64,000 nucleotides of DNA, taken from Hydractinia symbiolongicarpus (lineage: Eukaryota; Cnidaria; Hydrozoa; Anthoathecata; Hydractiniidae). The DNA lies in contig NC_079878.1 of NCBI RefSeq assembly GCF_029227915.1, positions 35,888,231 to 35,952,230 of the forward strand, read 5' to 3'. The position numbers and the translations under genes were made by a program. Shown here in pieces: positions 9,692 through 20,373 of the stretch (position 1 is the first letter of the stretch; each line of letters begins with the position of its first letter). Below the pieces are notes generated by a model. It was not told the origin of the DNA. It did not search any database and was given only the letters and a program-made list of their open reading frames with translations.

Positions 9692-9738
9692 TGTGTATAT
9701 GTTTTGTGTGTTATGAACACACAAAAATCGACAAATTT

Positions 9739-10696
9739 TCACCATTCTTTCACATGCTCTGGAGGTATTTCGACACCTTCGGGAATCAACATTAATTCTT
9801 CCACCACAAAACTTCGATCAGGTCTATCTGCCAAATAGTATAACAACTTCGTACCTTTCACTAAATGGTCGATTCTGTACGCTCCACCAAGCATCAGTCG
9901 CGCGTTTTTTAGCATCTCCATGTTCCTCGCCGGGTTGTGGAAGATACAAGTATAATCCATCGTCGGGTAGAGGATATTCCTCGAATTTGATGGCAGATGA
10001 AGGTTTCATTCCGATCATAGCCGTCTTAATATTGTTTATGGCTTTTACAATATTGTATAGGTGTTTGACCCATATACTGCTAGTTTCGTCAGTGACCAGC
10101 TCTTGCGCATCTTGAGGCTTCAACAATCTTCCCGCGAGTACCTTGTTGTAGCTTTCGACAAATGCCGTGAAAGTATGATGGTATTTGGTAGTTGTTCGCT
10201 TTATATCGACACTCTTAGCCTCTAACAACTTTGTCACATCAGACTTGAATTCTGAGCCGTTGTTACACTGAAATTGTTGAGGATAACGGAAAGGTCCGGC
10301 TTTGTATATGTCCTTCAGCATGTCGGCTACGTCACTAGCCTTTTTGGTTCTCAGAGGCCGAGCCACTTTATACCTCGACGCAACATCAATACCTGTGAGT
10401 ATATATTTATAGGTGTTGCCATATACTTTATTATGTGGCATATAGAGTAAGTCAAATTGGTGTATATGATTAGGCTTTGTAACTATGAAATGTGGGTAAT
10501 TGATCTTTTTCGGACCTCGAATATGTCTGAGCCATAGTAGTTGTCTAGATAGCCAGTGTATAACTCTCATTTTGGAAAGACCAGTGCTCTCAACGAGCAA
10601 TTTGATCTCTTTCCGTCCAGTCCATAGATTTTCTGGTTGGTAATAGATGCTGCTTAGCTTTTCCGCTTCTTCTGAAGTAACGATATGCTTCGACAT
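9739..10696 (-). pseudogene. Polinton integrase (rve), catalytic Asp replaced, C-terminal frameshift
   Basis: Retroviral-type integrase. An N-terminal helical region (residues 1-75) precedes the rve core: D82 in HQFDLLYMP, then CNNGSEF where the second catalytic Asp is Asn at residue 145, and E181 in FVESYNK. The spacing 145-181 is the expected D-35-E. A frameshift near 9890 separates the core from the chromodomain-like C-terminus, which reads YRIDHLVKG and DRSFVVEELMLIPEG in another frame and ends HVKEW at 9739. Both the Asn substitution and the frameshift should abolish integration. It is transcribed away from gene s and converges on the BRO gene. Confidence 0.9.
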
Positions 10697-10699
10697 TTA

Positions 10700-11116
10700 T
10701 TACATATCAAAAAACGATTGCATCCATTTGTATGCTACAAACCCCAAAACGGCCAACGATCCCACGATAAAAGCGAGTTCACCGTCCTGTTGTTGCTTCG
10801 AAGGTGTATAAAAATCGGATAATTTCGGAGCCCTTTCAACGGTGGCTACAAAATATTGTCGCATTCCTTCGTCCAAATCTTTGAGAGATTGCCCTGCCTT
10901 CCGTTGTTCCTCCCTTCTCTTATTTTACCAATCTATGCGAGCTTGTCTTTGATTTACCCAGGCAGCCTGTGCTGCTTGTAATTTCTCTAGGGCTAGATCG
11001 TGCCTTCGTCGCTCTTGTTCGCTATGTCCTCCAATTATGCTGAAGAGATAGTTACTTCCTGAGAATGCTAGGGCGTTAATTATCGCCCCGCCCGCGAGTA
11101 CCATAATGCTTGCCAT
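10700..11116 (-). pseudogene. Polinton gene s: two-helix membrane protein with internal TAA
   Basis: Starts MASIMVLAGGAIINALAFSG, an N-terminal membrane segment, followed by a charged coiled coil (RRRHDLALEKLQAAQAAW). TAA at 10925-10927 interrupts it. In the same frame it continues with NKRREEQRKAGQSLKDLD, PKLSDFYTPSKQQQD and a second membrane segment (LAFIVGSLAVLGFVAYKW) to the stop at 10700. The combined length, 138 codons, and the LAFSGSNYLF and YTPS motifs match a protein I recall beside the capsid and integrase genes in cnidarian Polintons. Function is unknown. Confidence 0.68.
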
Positions 11117-11149
11117 TGTTTTATTCTATGGTATTACCAAAGAATAACG

Positions 11150-12396
11150 TTATGATAATGAATATTTGGTTTTAATATTCGACACGTGAAATCTCCAATC
11201 CAGAATGTTCAACTGAGCGTCTTGCAACAAGTACACATAACATTTGATGTCCCCACTTCCATCCGCTTTCTTGGTCATATGCAAAGTGATGCCATCAGAC
11301 AACCTTTGCATGACTCGCCCGCTCCCGTGTAGGGTATGGTCCGGACTTGCTCTGAAGTCGACGAACAGCCCATACCTTTCCGTAAAAAATTGGCCTATGG
11401 TCATTATCGAGTCATGCTGACCAAGGAGTTCAGCGACTTGCTCTAGGTGGTCTTTCGGTAACATCGCGTGGCTGAAGAGATGATTAGGCTCACCCTCGAT
11501 AGTGAACGAGATTTTCTCGATCTTGGGGTTATAAAACTTCTCATTGTTACCAGCATATGCCTTGACCACGGTAGGATCCTGAAATAATAGGAGGACACCC
11601 TTCAAGCTCTTGGCAGATGTATTTAATTGTAAATTGTAACTTTTGTCCGCTTTCTTCATCATTATGACCTTGCTGCGGACTACACGCTCATAGGGCAGGG
11701 CGAGACGGATGTAGCATGACATCATAGCACTCTCGAGGTTTTCGTTTGTCACCTTATCAATCTCGAGCGCGATATTGGTAATTTTATAACCAACATCGAC
11801 TGGCTTGGCTTCCGTGCTCCCAACGGCTGCCGTTCCTGCATCCTTTATGACATCACCGTAAGACGCGAAATGCAGGATGAACTGGAGTCAATTAGGATTC
11901 CAGCCTGGTAGAATGGGAGATCGCTCGTCAACTCAAACATTTTGCCGATAGGGATGGCAAAAGTATTACCGTAGGCCGTAGCGATGGCCTTTTCCTCATT
12001 ATTTCCTACATGGTCAATGGCCTTCACCTGTAGAGCACGGATAATTCCGTCGTTTTCGTTGATACCTTCAAGAATTAGATTGTCTCGTTGAAATTTCGGT
12101 AGCCACAGATCTCAATACACCGCCAGGGTGTTGTAGACGGCGATGTTTTGCACTTCGTGACCGTTCAAGCTGATGCAAAGGGTTTAAACCAGGGATTTGC
12201 CGATATTTGATACGATCGTACGCTTGGTGTTGGTACCCGTAAGCTCCAGGTCAAAGAAGAGTTTGAGAGACCCTGGGGAAATTACATCATTCTGTCCAAT
12301 GTTTGGTACGTCCACGTACAATTCTTCGTTCTGGTTGATTGTGCTCGGTATATGGCTGATCTTGACCCTTTGTTTTTTCCCTTTCATCCCGAGCAT
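11150..12396 (-). pseudogene. Major capsid protein, right copy, full length but interrupted
   Basis: Same protein as at 4671-5597, here with its natural C-terminus (SDGITLHMTKKADG, LDWRFHVSN). Its length of about 415 codons fits Polinton capsid proteins. Breaks are a stop at 12184-12186 (private to this copy), TGA at 12112-12114 (shared with the left copy) and a frameshift near 11890 (private). After 11752 the frame is open to the end. It is transcribed divergently from gene e with 37 bp between starts, so the pair may share a promoter. Confidence 0.86.
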
Positions 12397-12433
12397 TGTC
12401 TTTAATTCCCTATGGCAATTGTGGATTGAATAA

Positions 12434-13513
12434 ATGGCTGATATTGCGGGATATAAAGATGAGGAGATTAGAAGCGAGAGGAAGATCCTTAGACCCGAGG
12501 ATATTCTCGTACGAAGCACTGAGGCCCAGGCGAGTGGGATAGAAGCGACTGAAACAGACACCACGCTAAGTCAACCGGAATGGTTGAAAAGGCTGCTGGA
12601 GTAGGAAGGAGACGACACTACGCTTAGTCAAGGGGAAAGGTCGAAGATTGTTAGCTTTTACAAACATCTTGCGGTTGGGATGAATGAGGAACCGAAACTA
12701 GATGCGATACCTTACGACAATTTTAGGCCGAACAATAACCAGCTTTTTTTCGATGATATAAGACTCACAAGGGAAGATAATGGCGAATGTAGAATTATTG
12801 GGTCGACACTGCTGAGGATGCTACGCCCTAAGAATCGCTTGGGGCGTATGGGGTTCGAAGGCTATATTACACCTATCGCGCCAACGGCTGGGAAGCTCTT
12901 GAACGATGTGGAGCAGATCATGGCAATGATGACACTATCGAGATGCTGCCGCTACTTAAGAATGTAGTTGATGAAATAAAGAACCTCATGGAGGATACTT
13001 CCTTTAACGAAGCCTTAGACGAAAGTGAGAGAAAGGGGTTCAACCGCGAGCTTCAGAGGTTAGAGACAAACAAGGCTACACCAGGTGTATCCGAGGAGCA
13101 ACAAATAATTTGGTCTAAGGATATCCACAATCAGCTGAAGGCAATTAAGGAGACCCTCATGAAAATAGCTGGATATAACACATCCTTACAAGAGAAATTG
13201 ACCATTTTGTTCAAGGAACAAGGCTTGATCATTGCGAACATCGTCTCCGCTGTTGGTCTACTGGTTTTCACCATCGTGCTCGCTGTCACTGGAGGAAGCA
13301 CAAGCGCCGTAGGAAGTGCCGATGATCAAGGGGTTTGTTCAAAAGCAGCTGGAGAGATTAGGACGGTTCCTTACATATTTGGCAGGTAAGTAAATTCTTT
13401 TTCAGGGTAGCCGCCAAGGTTGTGGAATTTGTAGCGATACATCTATACAAGGCCATCGCGGGAGCATCGTCGTTGCATACGTGGGGAACAGAACGAGTGG
13501 GAAGAATAGATGA
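12434..13513 (+). pseudogene. Polinton gene e, right copy
   Basis: Mirror of 3502-4633. Segments are 12434-12604 (N-terminus, with a deletion of the acidic PEEN region relative to the left copy), 12605-12967 (middle), 12943-13389 (coiled coil, ALDESERKGFNRELQRLE, and membrane segment NIVSAVGLLVFTIVLAVTGG) and a tail ending at 13513. TAG at 12602-12604, the frame change near 12940 and the frame change after PYIFGR near 13389 are the same as on the left. The coiled-coil part is uninterrupted here. Confidence 0.62.
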
Positions 13514-13642
13514 AGAGTCTAGTTGATAAACACATTAGACCTATTTCATCCAAATATATGCGAGGATTAGCCCTATTCTCGCCGTAACCAGCGTGGCTTT
13601 TGTATCCTCATGCTGCCTTTAGGCTTCATTGGTATCAGGATG

Positions 13643-14646
13643 TTACTTGATATGTTGCCTAAGAGGTGTGGTGAAGGTTGCCTCATGCTTTACAGCATGG
13701 CCCATGGTATTTAGATCTAGCTCCACGCCTACACCTATTTTAGATGGCGCGATTAAAACGTTGTTGTTATACCCCACAATCTTTCCAATGCGGAGATCCA
13801 TGTTGGAGGGAAGCATGCGCACGATGAACATTACGGCAAAATTGACTGGAGTCCGTGCATACTGGAGCACCTTTTGAAACTCGGTAATTTCTTGGCCTAC
13901 GTTTTCCTCACGTTGGACTCTGGCCTTGAATTTCTGCAGGAGGATCTGTCTAGCGGTGAAGTTATCGGCTTTAGAGCCTAGGATTGAGGCCTTGGCACTC
14001 GCTTGGGATCCTAGTAGCAAGATCACGTAAACGCGAATGTTCTTGCTAAGCTTCATCAGGCCTTCCCATGTCAGACCCTGGTTAGTGGGCATAATGAACT
14101 TGGCCCAATCCCCATCAACTTGCAGCCACCATCTACAATTTGTGAAGCTGACACTAGGGCTTTGAACTTGTACAAAGCGTTGGGATCCGCACCATACTCA
14201 CGACATACTCGAGCATACCCCGAGGTGGAGTAGGGGTTATCGTATTGTGAAAAGCCTCCTTCGTATGGCATAGGTACCTTTATTCTCGCTAGGATACGTC
14301 TCATGTGGTAGTACTCGTGGAATTTAAATATCGAGTTAACAAGGGGTACGCAGCCACTCATGTGCTTGGCAGAGATCCCCAACGCCGTTGTCGCGCAATG
14401 ACAAGCGAAATTCACCTGGATGTTCCAATAGTCCAAGGCTTGCCCCTCCCAATTTACACTCACGGTATCGTTCAACAGATAAGTGGGAAATTTGATGGTG
14501 TACTTGGTGAACTGTGGCAAGGCCACGGAAATGTGCTGAGCCGTAGACACGTAGAGGTCCTGATGCTCCAAGTTAGTTACACCTAGAGGCCACTCGCCTC
14601 TGTTGGACTTGTATTTTGCCTTCGGGTTGTACGAGGATATGTTCAT
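13643..14646 (-). pseudogene. Polinton gene d, right copy, frameshifted
   Basis: Mirror of 2377-3372. Here the codon that is TAG on the left reads AAG, so the C-terminal half (13643-14092) runs on as LSKNIRVYVILLLGSQ. A small deletion near 14150, before the segment CKLMGIG, throws the N-terminal half (14071-14646) out of frame. The two copies are therefore broken by different mutations, and neither makes the whole protein. Confidence 0.62.
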
Positions 14647-14764
14647 CTTTTCTTAAAGAAACATGAAGCAACTGTATATCACTGATATCGAAAAGCCTAC
14701 AATATTTGAGGACTACCTAGGACAGTACACGAGGATTGCATTGAAGTCTGTTAGCATTTGAGGT

Positions 14765-15328
14765 ATGTGGCTGAATCTTTTTGAAAAAAAGAATGATATC
14801 AAGATTCATAAAGCGGTGCGCGGATCAACCGATGATGGGAACTTTAATGTTGGAGCTTTTGAAGCCCTCATAACGATCGAGAAGGGTCTATATAGGATTG
14901 AGAATCTCGCTGCCATAGTCAACAATCAAGCAGGGAACAGGATCAAGCTCTTTGTACTCAGGAATGGAGCGTGCAGGGTTAGGGTTAGCAAGGGGTACAT
15001 TGCGATAGTCGATAAATCACTACTGGACCTTATGGGTTATAATCTTCATACCGAAGCAATGTTTACCGAGGGTGACCATAACAGCTTTTACACGACGGAT
15101 GTCTATCAGCGCTTGAGACTCACTTGCCACCAACTCGATGAGGATAATTGCTTGCTCGATGGTAGAAAATCCAAGATACTAGCCATCCTACCTACCAAGG
15201 AGGTAGGTGCTTGAGGAGATCTGTTAACATGTGCTACGGATCGTCTCGAATTTATGCTGACAGATGAACATCACCACGATCAGAACGTTTTATTCATGGG
15301 TATAAACATGCACCTGGTTATACAATAA
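14765..15328 (+). pseudogene. Polinton gene c, right copy, stop and deletion
   Basis: Mirror of 1659-2258 and nearly identical for 149 codons. The Trp codon of the left copy is TGA at 15212-15214, and about 45 bp are missing directly after it. The remaining tail (TDRLEFMLTDEHHH) runs to TAA at 15326-15328. The lesion is private to this copy. Confidence 0.62.
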
Positions 15329-15329
15329 A

Positions 15330-15625
15330 CAATGAGATTAAAGAGCGGGACAAACTCGCTAAAAAGTTCAAAATTCACAGTACGTGGGTTAGATACACCG
15401 ATCATTGTCTGCTGGCCGTAAGTGTCATTACTTCGTGTATTGGCATTGGTAGCATGCTATCCGGAATTGGTATACCATTGGCCGTGGCCATGGGAGGCAT
15501 CACCATAGCCGTAGGGTCTGAAAAATGTTGGTAAGAGGTTAGATGTCAAAAGCAAGAAGCACGAGGGTATAAGGTTGCTGGTGGAGACCAAACTAAACTC
15601 CGTTATTGACCTTATACCCACTTGA
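15330..15625 (+). pseudogene. Polinton gene b, right copy, start lost and frameshifted
   Basis: Mirror of 1256-1580. The first 20 or so codons are deleted, fusing the gene closely to the end of gene c. The Gly-rich membrane part ends with EKCW at about 15534, and the basic tail follows in another frame to TGA at 15623-15625. The EKCW frame break is shared with the left copy. Confidence 0.52.
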
Positions 15626-15676
15626 ATACCCACTTATCCCTCATTCTCTCGCTTCTCTTTTCAAATCATTCATAGT

Positions 15677-16135
15677 TTATTTTGTATACAACATTAATAT
15701 ACAAAAATCTACCGAGTTTTTACTATACCACAATGAATGGTTCCTCGTGGTTATCTGAATCAATAAGATGTCGTGTCCTGGATTGTTCAACGGACTTATA
15801 TTTACACTCCTCAAGCAAGACCCCTGTCGATAAATGCTGGATATTTTTAGTATACAGATACATTCACATGGCTGTCGCATAGGTAATTGAAGATTGTAGA
15901 AATACGTGTTTATTTTGCCATCCCATTCTTTAATTTTTGCGTTCAGGTATCTACCGTTCTTCACTGATGAGGTGACGAACTCACTACCATACGATTGCTG
16001 TATCCTGGCTAGGATACACTTATATTTTTCCAGCCATTCAGGATGATCACCATAATTAAATGACATGGTAAGGGAGGATCCATCATCGTATCTGGATGCA
16101 CAGTTTGAATACAGCCCCTTTGGCGTTATGATCAA
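15677..16135 (-). CDS. Polinton gene a, right copy (unknown function)
   Basis: 152-residue frame; the true start is uncertain because related coding sequence appears to continue upstream. Between 16140 and 16321 short minus-strand stretches such as SVEKSDFHREARALD and KANKGKDARYVIGYKKW occur in shifting frames, suggesting a longer, broken N-terminus. The core (HPEWLEKYKCILARIQQSY, GRYLNAKIKEWDGKINTYF) matches the left copy at 813. No family is recognised. Confidence 0.5.
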   Translation of the reverse strand: MIITPKGLYSNCASRYDDGSSLTMSFNYGDHPEWLEKYKCILARIQQSYGSEFVTSSVKNGRYLNAKIKEWDGKINTYFYNLQLPMRQPCECICILKISSIYRQGSCLRSVNISPLNNPGHDILLIQITTRNHSLWYSKNSVDFCILMLYTK

Positions 16136-16321
16136 TAGTGACGATATCTTGCTACCATTTTTTATAGCCTATAACATATCTAGCATCTTTACCTTTGTTC
16201 GCTTTAATGGGATCGCTGACTACGATATTCTCATTTGAACCTCGTTAATATCAAGTGCTCTTGCTTCCCTGTGAAAATCGCTTTTCTCTACGGACTCATT
16301 ATAAAATTTGAACATCCTTTA

Positions 16322-16501
16322 TTATAATAACCAGGGTCCAACCAAGGATTTTTCACAATTACACCACCCGCCGTTGTAGGTGATATACATTTTATAGTGC
16401 TGCCAACACAGCATTTTTCCACATATAATTAGCCTTCGTCCACACTTGCATGTATCATATTGATCGAGTTCAATCCCGCATTCGTCGCAATACTCAGTCA
16501 T
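16322..16501 (-). CDS. Small Cys-rich, probably zinc-binding protein
   Basis: 59 codons from ATG at 16501 to TAA at 16322. It has C-x2-C (YCDECG), C-x-C (TCKCG), a further Cys pair around GKMLCWQHY and a final WCNCE. Cysteines in pairs plus His fit a small zinc ribbon. It lies only in the right-hand unique block, next to the repeat protein below. It is too short for the usual ORF cutoffs. Function is unknown. Confidence 0.45.
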   Translation of the reverse strand: MTEYCDECGIELDQYDTCKCGRRLIICGKMLCWQHYKMYITYNGGWCNCEKSLVGPWLL

Positions 16502-16507
16502 TTATTT

Positions 16508-16786
16508 TTAAAGGATTCCGGTAACCATGGCTCTAAAACGATCCGGAACATATTCGATGATCTTAGGATAATCGCGAACTGCTCGGTCACACATTTCCTG
16601 TGTCTTGAAATGATCAGGTACTAACATTAATGTCCAGGGATATTCACGAACTACGGTAGTACACATTTCCTGTATCTTGAAATGATCGGGTACGAACATT
16701 AATGTCCATGAATTAGCACGAACTATTCGATCAGGTGTTATGAGATGATCATTAATGGACATCTTATTATTATACACTAAGATCAA
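16508..16786 (-). CDS. Tandem-repeat protein with VPDHFKTQEMC units
   Basis: 92 residues containing about two and a half repeats of 31-32 residues, each with the pattern WTLMxVPDHFKxQEMC followed by VRxYP. Such helical repeats occur in multi-copy proteins of invertebrate genomes and large-virus-like elements; I do not know a function and would not name a domain. It is found only in the 1.4 kb block that the left side lacks. The start overlaps a region with no other gene. Confidence 0.55.
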   Translation of the reverse strand: MILVYNNKMSINDHLITPDRIVRANSWTLMFVPDHFKIQEMCTTVVREYPWTLMLVPDHFKTQEMCDRAVRDYPKIIEYVPDRFRAMVTGIL

Positions 16787-17534
16787 TCAACAATTTTTCT
16801 GCGGTCATGATAATTTTTACTCATATTCTATATAATATGAGTAAAGGCTATTGCGTATGCGTTGATTAAGTCATATATTATTGTTTATAGCATTTAATAT
16901 TATTATGTGTTGGTTATTGTCATTTAATATTATTTCATATTATTTTGTGTTGGTGACTGACAGATGACTTAGGGAATTTCTATATAAACTATAATGTGCG
17001 TGCGCTGCGCCAGAACGAACATTTTCTTATCTCTCTTTTTCCTTTTTTCTCTGATAGTAAATGTTTAGATCGAAACGGTTGATTTCCTTCCGTTAATTTT
17101 TATTATGCACAGTCGGTGGCGTGTTAGCAATAAGTGGAACGGTACATGGTTATATTTGCTATGATAAATATATAGACTGAAATTGTTGGATATCGTTGAA
17201 AGGACGTGCATTTTATGTCGTGTTGCATCAGTTATTGACTGTGAGGGTCAGTATTGATAAATTCAATTGCGAATTTGTGCTGTACATAAGTGTATAGAAA
17301 GTCTGGACAGTTTAATCCCTTTGCTGGATGATATTTCCGGTCTAACATGTTTTTGGTGAGAGACTAGACCGGAGAAGGGGACGCTAACGTTGGTTGCGGC
17401 ATGCAATGAAATATACATTTACGTTGTGTGCACTGACTAGAGATCGTGGAGTCAAAAATACAACGTATTTATGCGTATAACTGTAAAGCGTTCTGGTAAT
17501 AAAAATCAAACTGTGACTTAAAGTTCTAAGGAGA
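16787..17534. other. Right-only non-coding stretch between gene cluster and TIR
   Basis: About 750 bp with no supportable gene. It has short AT-rich repeats around 16880-16960 (catttaatattatt and ttgtgttggt, each more than once). It is absent from the left side. It may hold promoter or replication signals, but none is recognisable. Confidence 0.4.
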
Positions 17535-18297
17535 GAATTAGTGATACTTACTAAATTAAGAATAAAGTAGAGTTTTAATGTTGATTTTAAACTAGCGCTT
17601 CGCTTGTACCGCAAACAATCTGTTTATATACAGTAGAAAACAAACAAATAAACAGGCAAACAAACAAACTGTTGCTGCTGCTGTTCGTTATGATATTTTT
17701 ATCGCTTTAATTGTATTCAATGGTTATAATATTGTTGAGATTAGCTTGGTTGTTTGTTTTCGATAAGTTTGTGGGATGTGTTGGCGGTGTTCTGTATAAG
17801 TGTCTTAGTGGCAAGGTAAGTATATAGTCACGGATGGTTAAGTTTGGCGACAATTACTGCTGCCATGATTATAGGTGCAATTATAGCGCCGTTTTTCGAC
17901 TACAAGAGCCCTAGTTTCTAAATTAGCTTAAAGATGTACAGCAATGGACGTCAAATAGATATACGCAGAAACCAGAAGCAGCAAATTCAGATTAAACATG
18001 TTGCTGAGCAGTACACAAAAAAAAAGATTTCTTTGAGAATAACTGAGATGATGGTTAGGACGTTTCAACTGATCTGGATACTCATTGGACTAAAACATGT
18101 TATTTATAAACTAAGTAGCTACACATTTCTGAAACTTTACACATATTTGTTATAAGAACATTTTTATCATAATATCAGATATTTCGGGTTAAGACTTTTA
18201 GAACAAAATTGATAAAAAAAATATTGCCACCTTGCGTAGAATTTGATTTTGTTATAGATGCCATTATGCTGGAAAAAACCCAGCATCTGTAAACTCT
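17535..18297 (-). repeat. Polinton right terminal inverted repeat
   Basis: Reverse complement of 1-756 plus the 7 terminal bases lying outside the window on the left. The last bases read CATCTGTAAACTCT, then host sequence AAGCTGATTT. A 73-codon frame at 17934-18155 lies wholly in the repeat and shows no recognisable motif, so it is not called a gene. Confidence 0.9.
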
Positions 18298-19087
18298 AAG
18301 CTGATTTGCTTCAAGGATTGTAACGGCTGTTGAAAATTGTTTCAATGTTGGTACATTCCCACAACACTAAATAGAGAAAATAAGTCAGAAATACACTGAC
18401 TTGATTTTTTGACAGACGATCAAAATCATATAGCACTGCGTAATGCACTCTTAGTAAGAAAAACGTTTTTCTCTAACAGCCTTAACCAAAATTCCAATAC
18501 CTAAATTTGATTTATTTAAACTTGAAATCAAATTTTCAGGAAGCCAGGTGCAGTTGCTCCAGGTGCCTTGTTATAGTAAGTTTCATGCAAAATATAATCT
18601 TCATCTTCTTCACCTGGATTGAGGTTTAAGTTCGTGAAAGATTCTTCGAGAAATTCTTCGACAGTTTTCATAGAGTGCGATTTTAACCCAGGTATGCAAT
18701 GTTAAGCCCAATGATGAACGAAACATTTCACAAGTTATATTCCAGTGTCACAATATCAGCAACTTGGAAATACAGGTAACCACGTATTATTGTTCAACGT
18801 AAATAGATATGCCTTAACACTTTACCTAATTTATGTTATACTTGTTTGTTTGTTTTTTTGTTTTCCATGTGTCACTATTTCATGGTTAGTCATACCCATC
18901 AAGTTTGAGTTTTTGTTTAGAATAGTTTTAGTTAATTAGTTATACAATACATATTATACGCAGCTACTTTACTTTTTTTAGTTTCAGTAGCGGATAGTGA
19001 ATATTTTTATTTTATGCTTATATCACGGTTTTCTTTTTTTATTTTCAACTTGATGGAGAAACTACAGTAAACAATAACTTATAATAA
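18298..19087. other. Intergenic flank of the Polinton
   Basis: AT-rich, no gene supported. The first six bases AAGCTG are the candidate right-hand target-site duplication of the Polinton. Confidence 0.4.
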
Positions 19088-19143
<56 letters not shown>

Positions 19144-19317
19144 CATTATTATGGTGGGGTTATTCAGACAATGGTGGGAATATTCAGACATGGTGGGATT
19201 ATTCAGACAAATGGTGGGATAATTCAGACATGGTGGGATAATTCAGACGGTGGGATAATTCAGACATTATTATGTCTAACAAACTTGTAATAATAACAGG
19301 TGGGATATTTCAGACCT
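19088..19317 (+). repeat. ATT microsatellite with TGGTGGGATAATTCAGACA repeats (locus 1)
   Basis: About 21 ATT units (19088-19151) are followed by six degenerate direct copies of an 18-20 bp unit, TGGTGGGATAATTCAGACA (19152-19265), and one more at 19300-19317 after a 35-bp spacer. The same arrangement recurs at 46691-47355 and 60371-61009. Confidence 0.85.
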
Positions 19318-19585
19318 TTATTGATATTCGTTTTTTGATATGTCTCATTAATCTTTTTTTCTTTTTTTTTACCTAAGGCAACATCTTAAAAGAAAAGTTA
19401 ATTTTTTGCTCCTTTCAAAAACAAAGAAAATAAATCTTTGTAACCTTGTGTACGGTAAATTATGTTGTAGTACTTGTCGGAGAATTGAAAATGTCCATTA
19501 ATTCTAATTTATTTATATTAATCTAATTATTTAAAAAAAAGGAAACCAAAGAGGAACAATGACCCGCTTAACAAATCGTTTAACC

Positions 19586-20172
19586 TTGGTTCTCACTATG
19601 GGCTAACGATGAGCTAACCATAATGCGCATGACGCGCTAAGACCTTAGCCCATAGTGTCAACGTAAAAATACCTGCTTAGCTCACTGCTGAACTCATCGC
19701 TAGCTCATCGTTAGCCGATTTTTTGATATTTTATGGCTAACAGGGAGATAAGCTCACTTTCAGCATTCTTCAAGGGAAGCCGACATAAATCGTGCTCAAA
19801 GTGATTTATGTTTTGTTGTAAAAGGTTGTTTTAAAACTAAATGGCTTACAAAATTAAAAAATGACGTTTGAAAAAGAAGGAGAAGAGTTGGCGTTAAGGG
19901 TGAAAGATTTTTCCTGCCTTTCTGACCTAAAGTCGTTTCCTTTTTCGTAATATTGATAATTCCTTTCTTTCCAGGCTACGTCGTCTTCTTCGAAGTAGTA
20001 ATAATAGCAAGACTTTCTCGTATTATATTCGGCTACAAAAGAGCTAACGATGCACCGTAGTGTGAACGTGAAACGAATACATCAGCTACCCGTAGCTCAA
20101 AATTTGAAATTGGCTAACATATTATGCGCACTATGGTTAGCTCATCGTTAGTCCGTTAGTCTCACACTCTGG
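19586..20172. mobile_element. MITE-like element with about 40-bp TIRs
   Basis: The termini share CTAACGATGAGCTAACC and TGCGCAT in inverted orientation (19602-19630 and 20122-20155); outer parts are weaker (TTCTCACTATGG against the complement of CTCACACTCTGG). Internally there are more GAGCTAACGATG-type motifs in both orientations (19690-19715, 20040-20052). No coding capacity is seen. The superfamily cannot be settled; no target duplication is obvious. Confidence 0.65.
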
Positions 20173-20373
20173 AAATTTTCCAAAAATTTTCTTGAAATAA
20201 ATCGTGTACGTTATTTAATTTAGTCCGAAATAATTTGTTTTCGTTATTATCTGCATCTTACGAAAATTTGCCATATTTAAGCTTTATTTTAAAATTTTGA
20301 GGGAATGCTTCAATGTGTAGTTCAGCATTATCTTTAAAAAAACCGCTTATCTTAAAAGAACAATATAGTAAAT

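Larger units (their letters stand above)
11469..16123 (-). repeat. Right (presumed original) copy of the internal inverted duplication
   Basis: Mirror of 756-5597. It is taken as the original because on this side the capsid gene is complete, gene s and the integrase follow naturally, and the 1.4 kb block up to the TIR is present. The homology ends at about 11469 inside the capsid gene, immediately after the segment reading LFS on the left. Confidence 0.87.
1..18297. mobile_element. Polinton/Maverick element, decayed, with duplicated inverted arm
   Basis: The first bases of the window reappear inverted at the right, where the TIR reads through to about 18297; the left TIR therefore starts about 7 bp before the window. 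The outermost right bases end in CT, as in Polintons that start 5'-AG. A 6-bp target duplication (candidate AAGCTG, 18298-18303) cannot be checked without the left flank. Inside are a double jelly-roll major capsid protein, an A32/FtsK-HerA-type packaging ATPase, an rve integrase, a protein-primed DNA polymerase remnant, a BRO-like protein and small conserved genes. This set defines a Polinton. Nearly every large gene carries a stop or frameshift, so it is not autonomous. Identity is secure; exact termini are less so. Confidence 0.93.

Noticed and set aside
17934-18155. 73-codon frame inside the right TIR
   Set aside because: Lies wholly in the terminal repeat, has no motif, and the left TIR copy does not keep it open over the same length.
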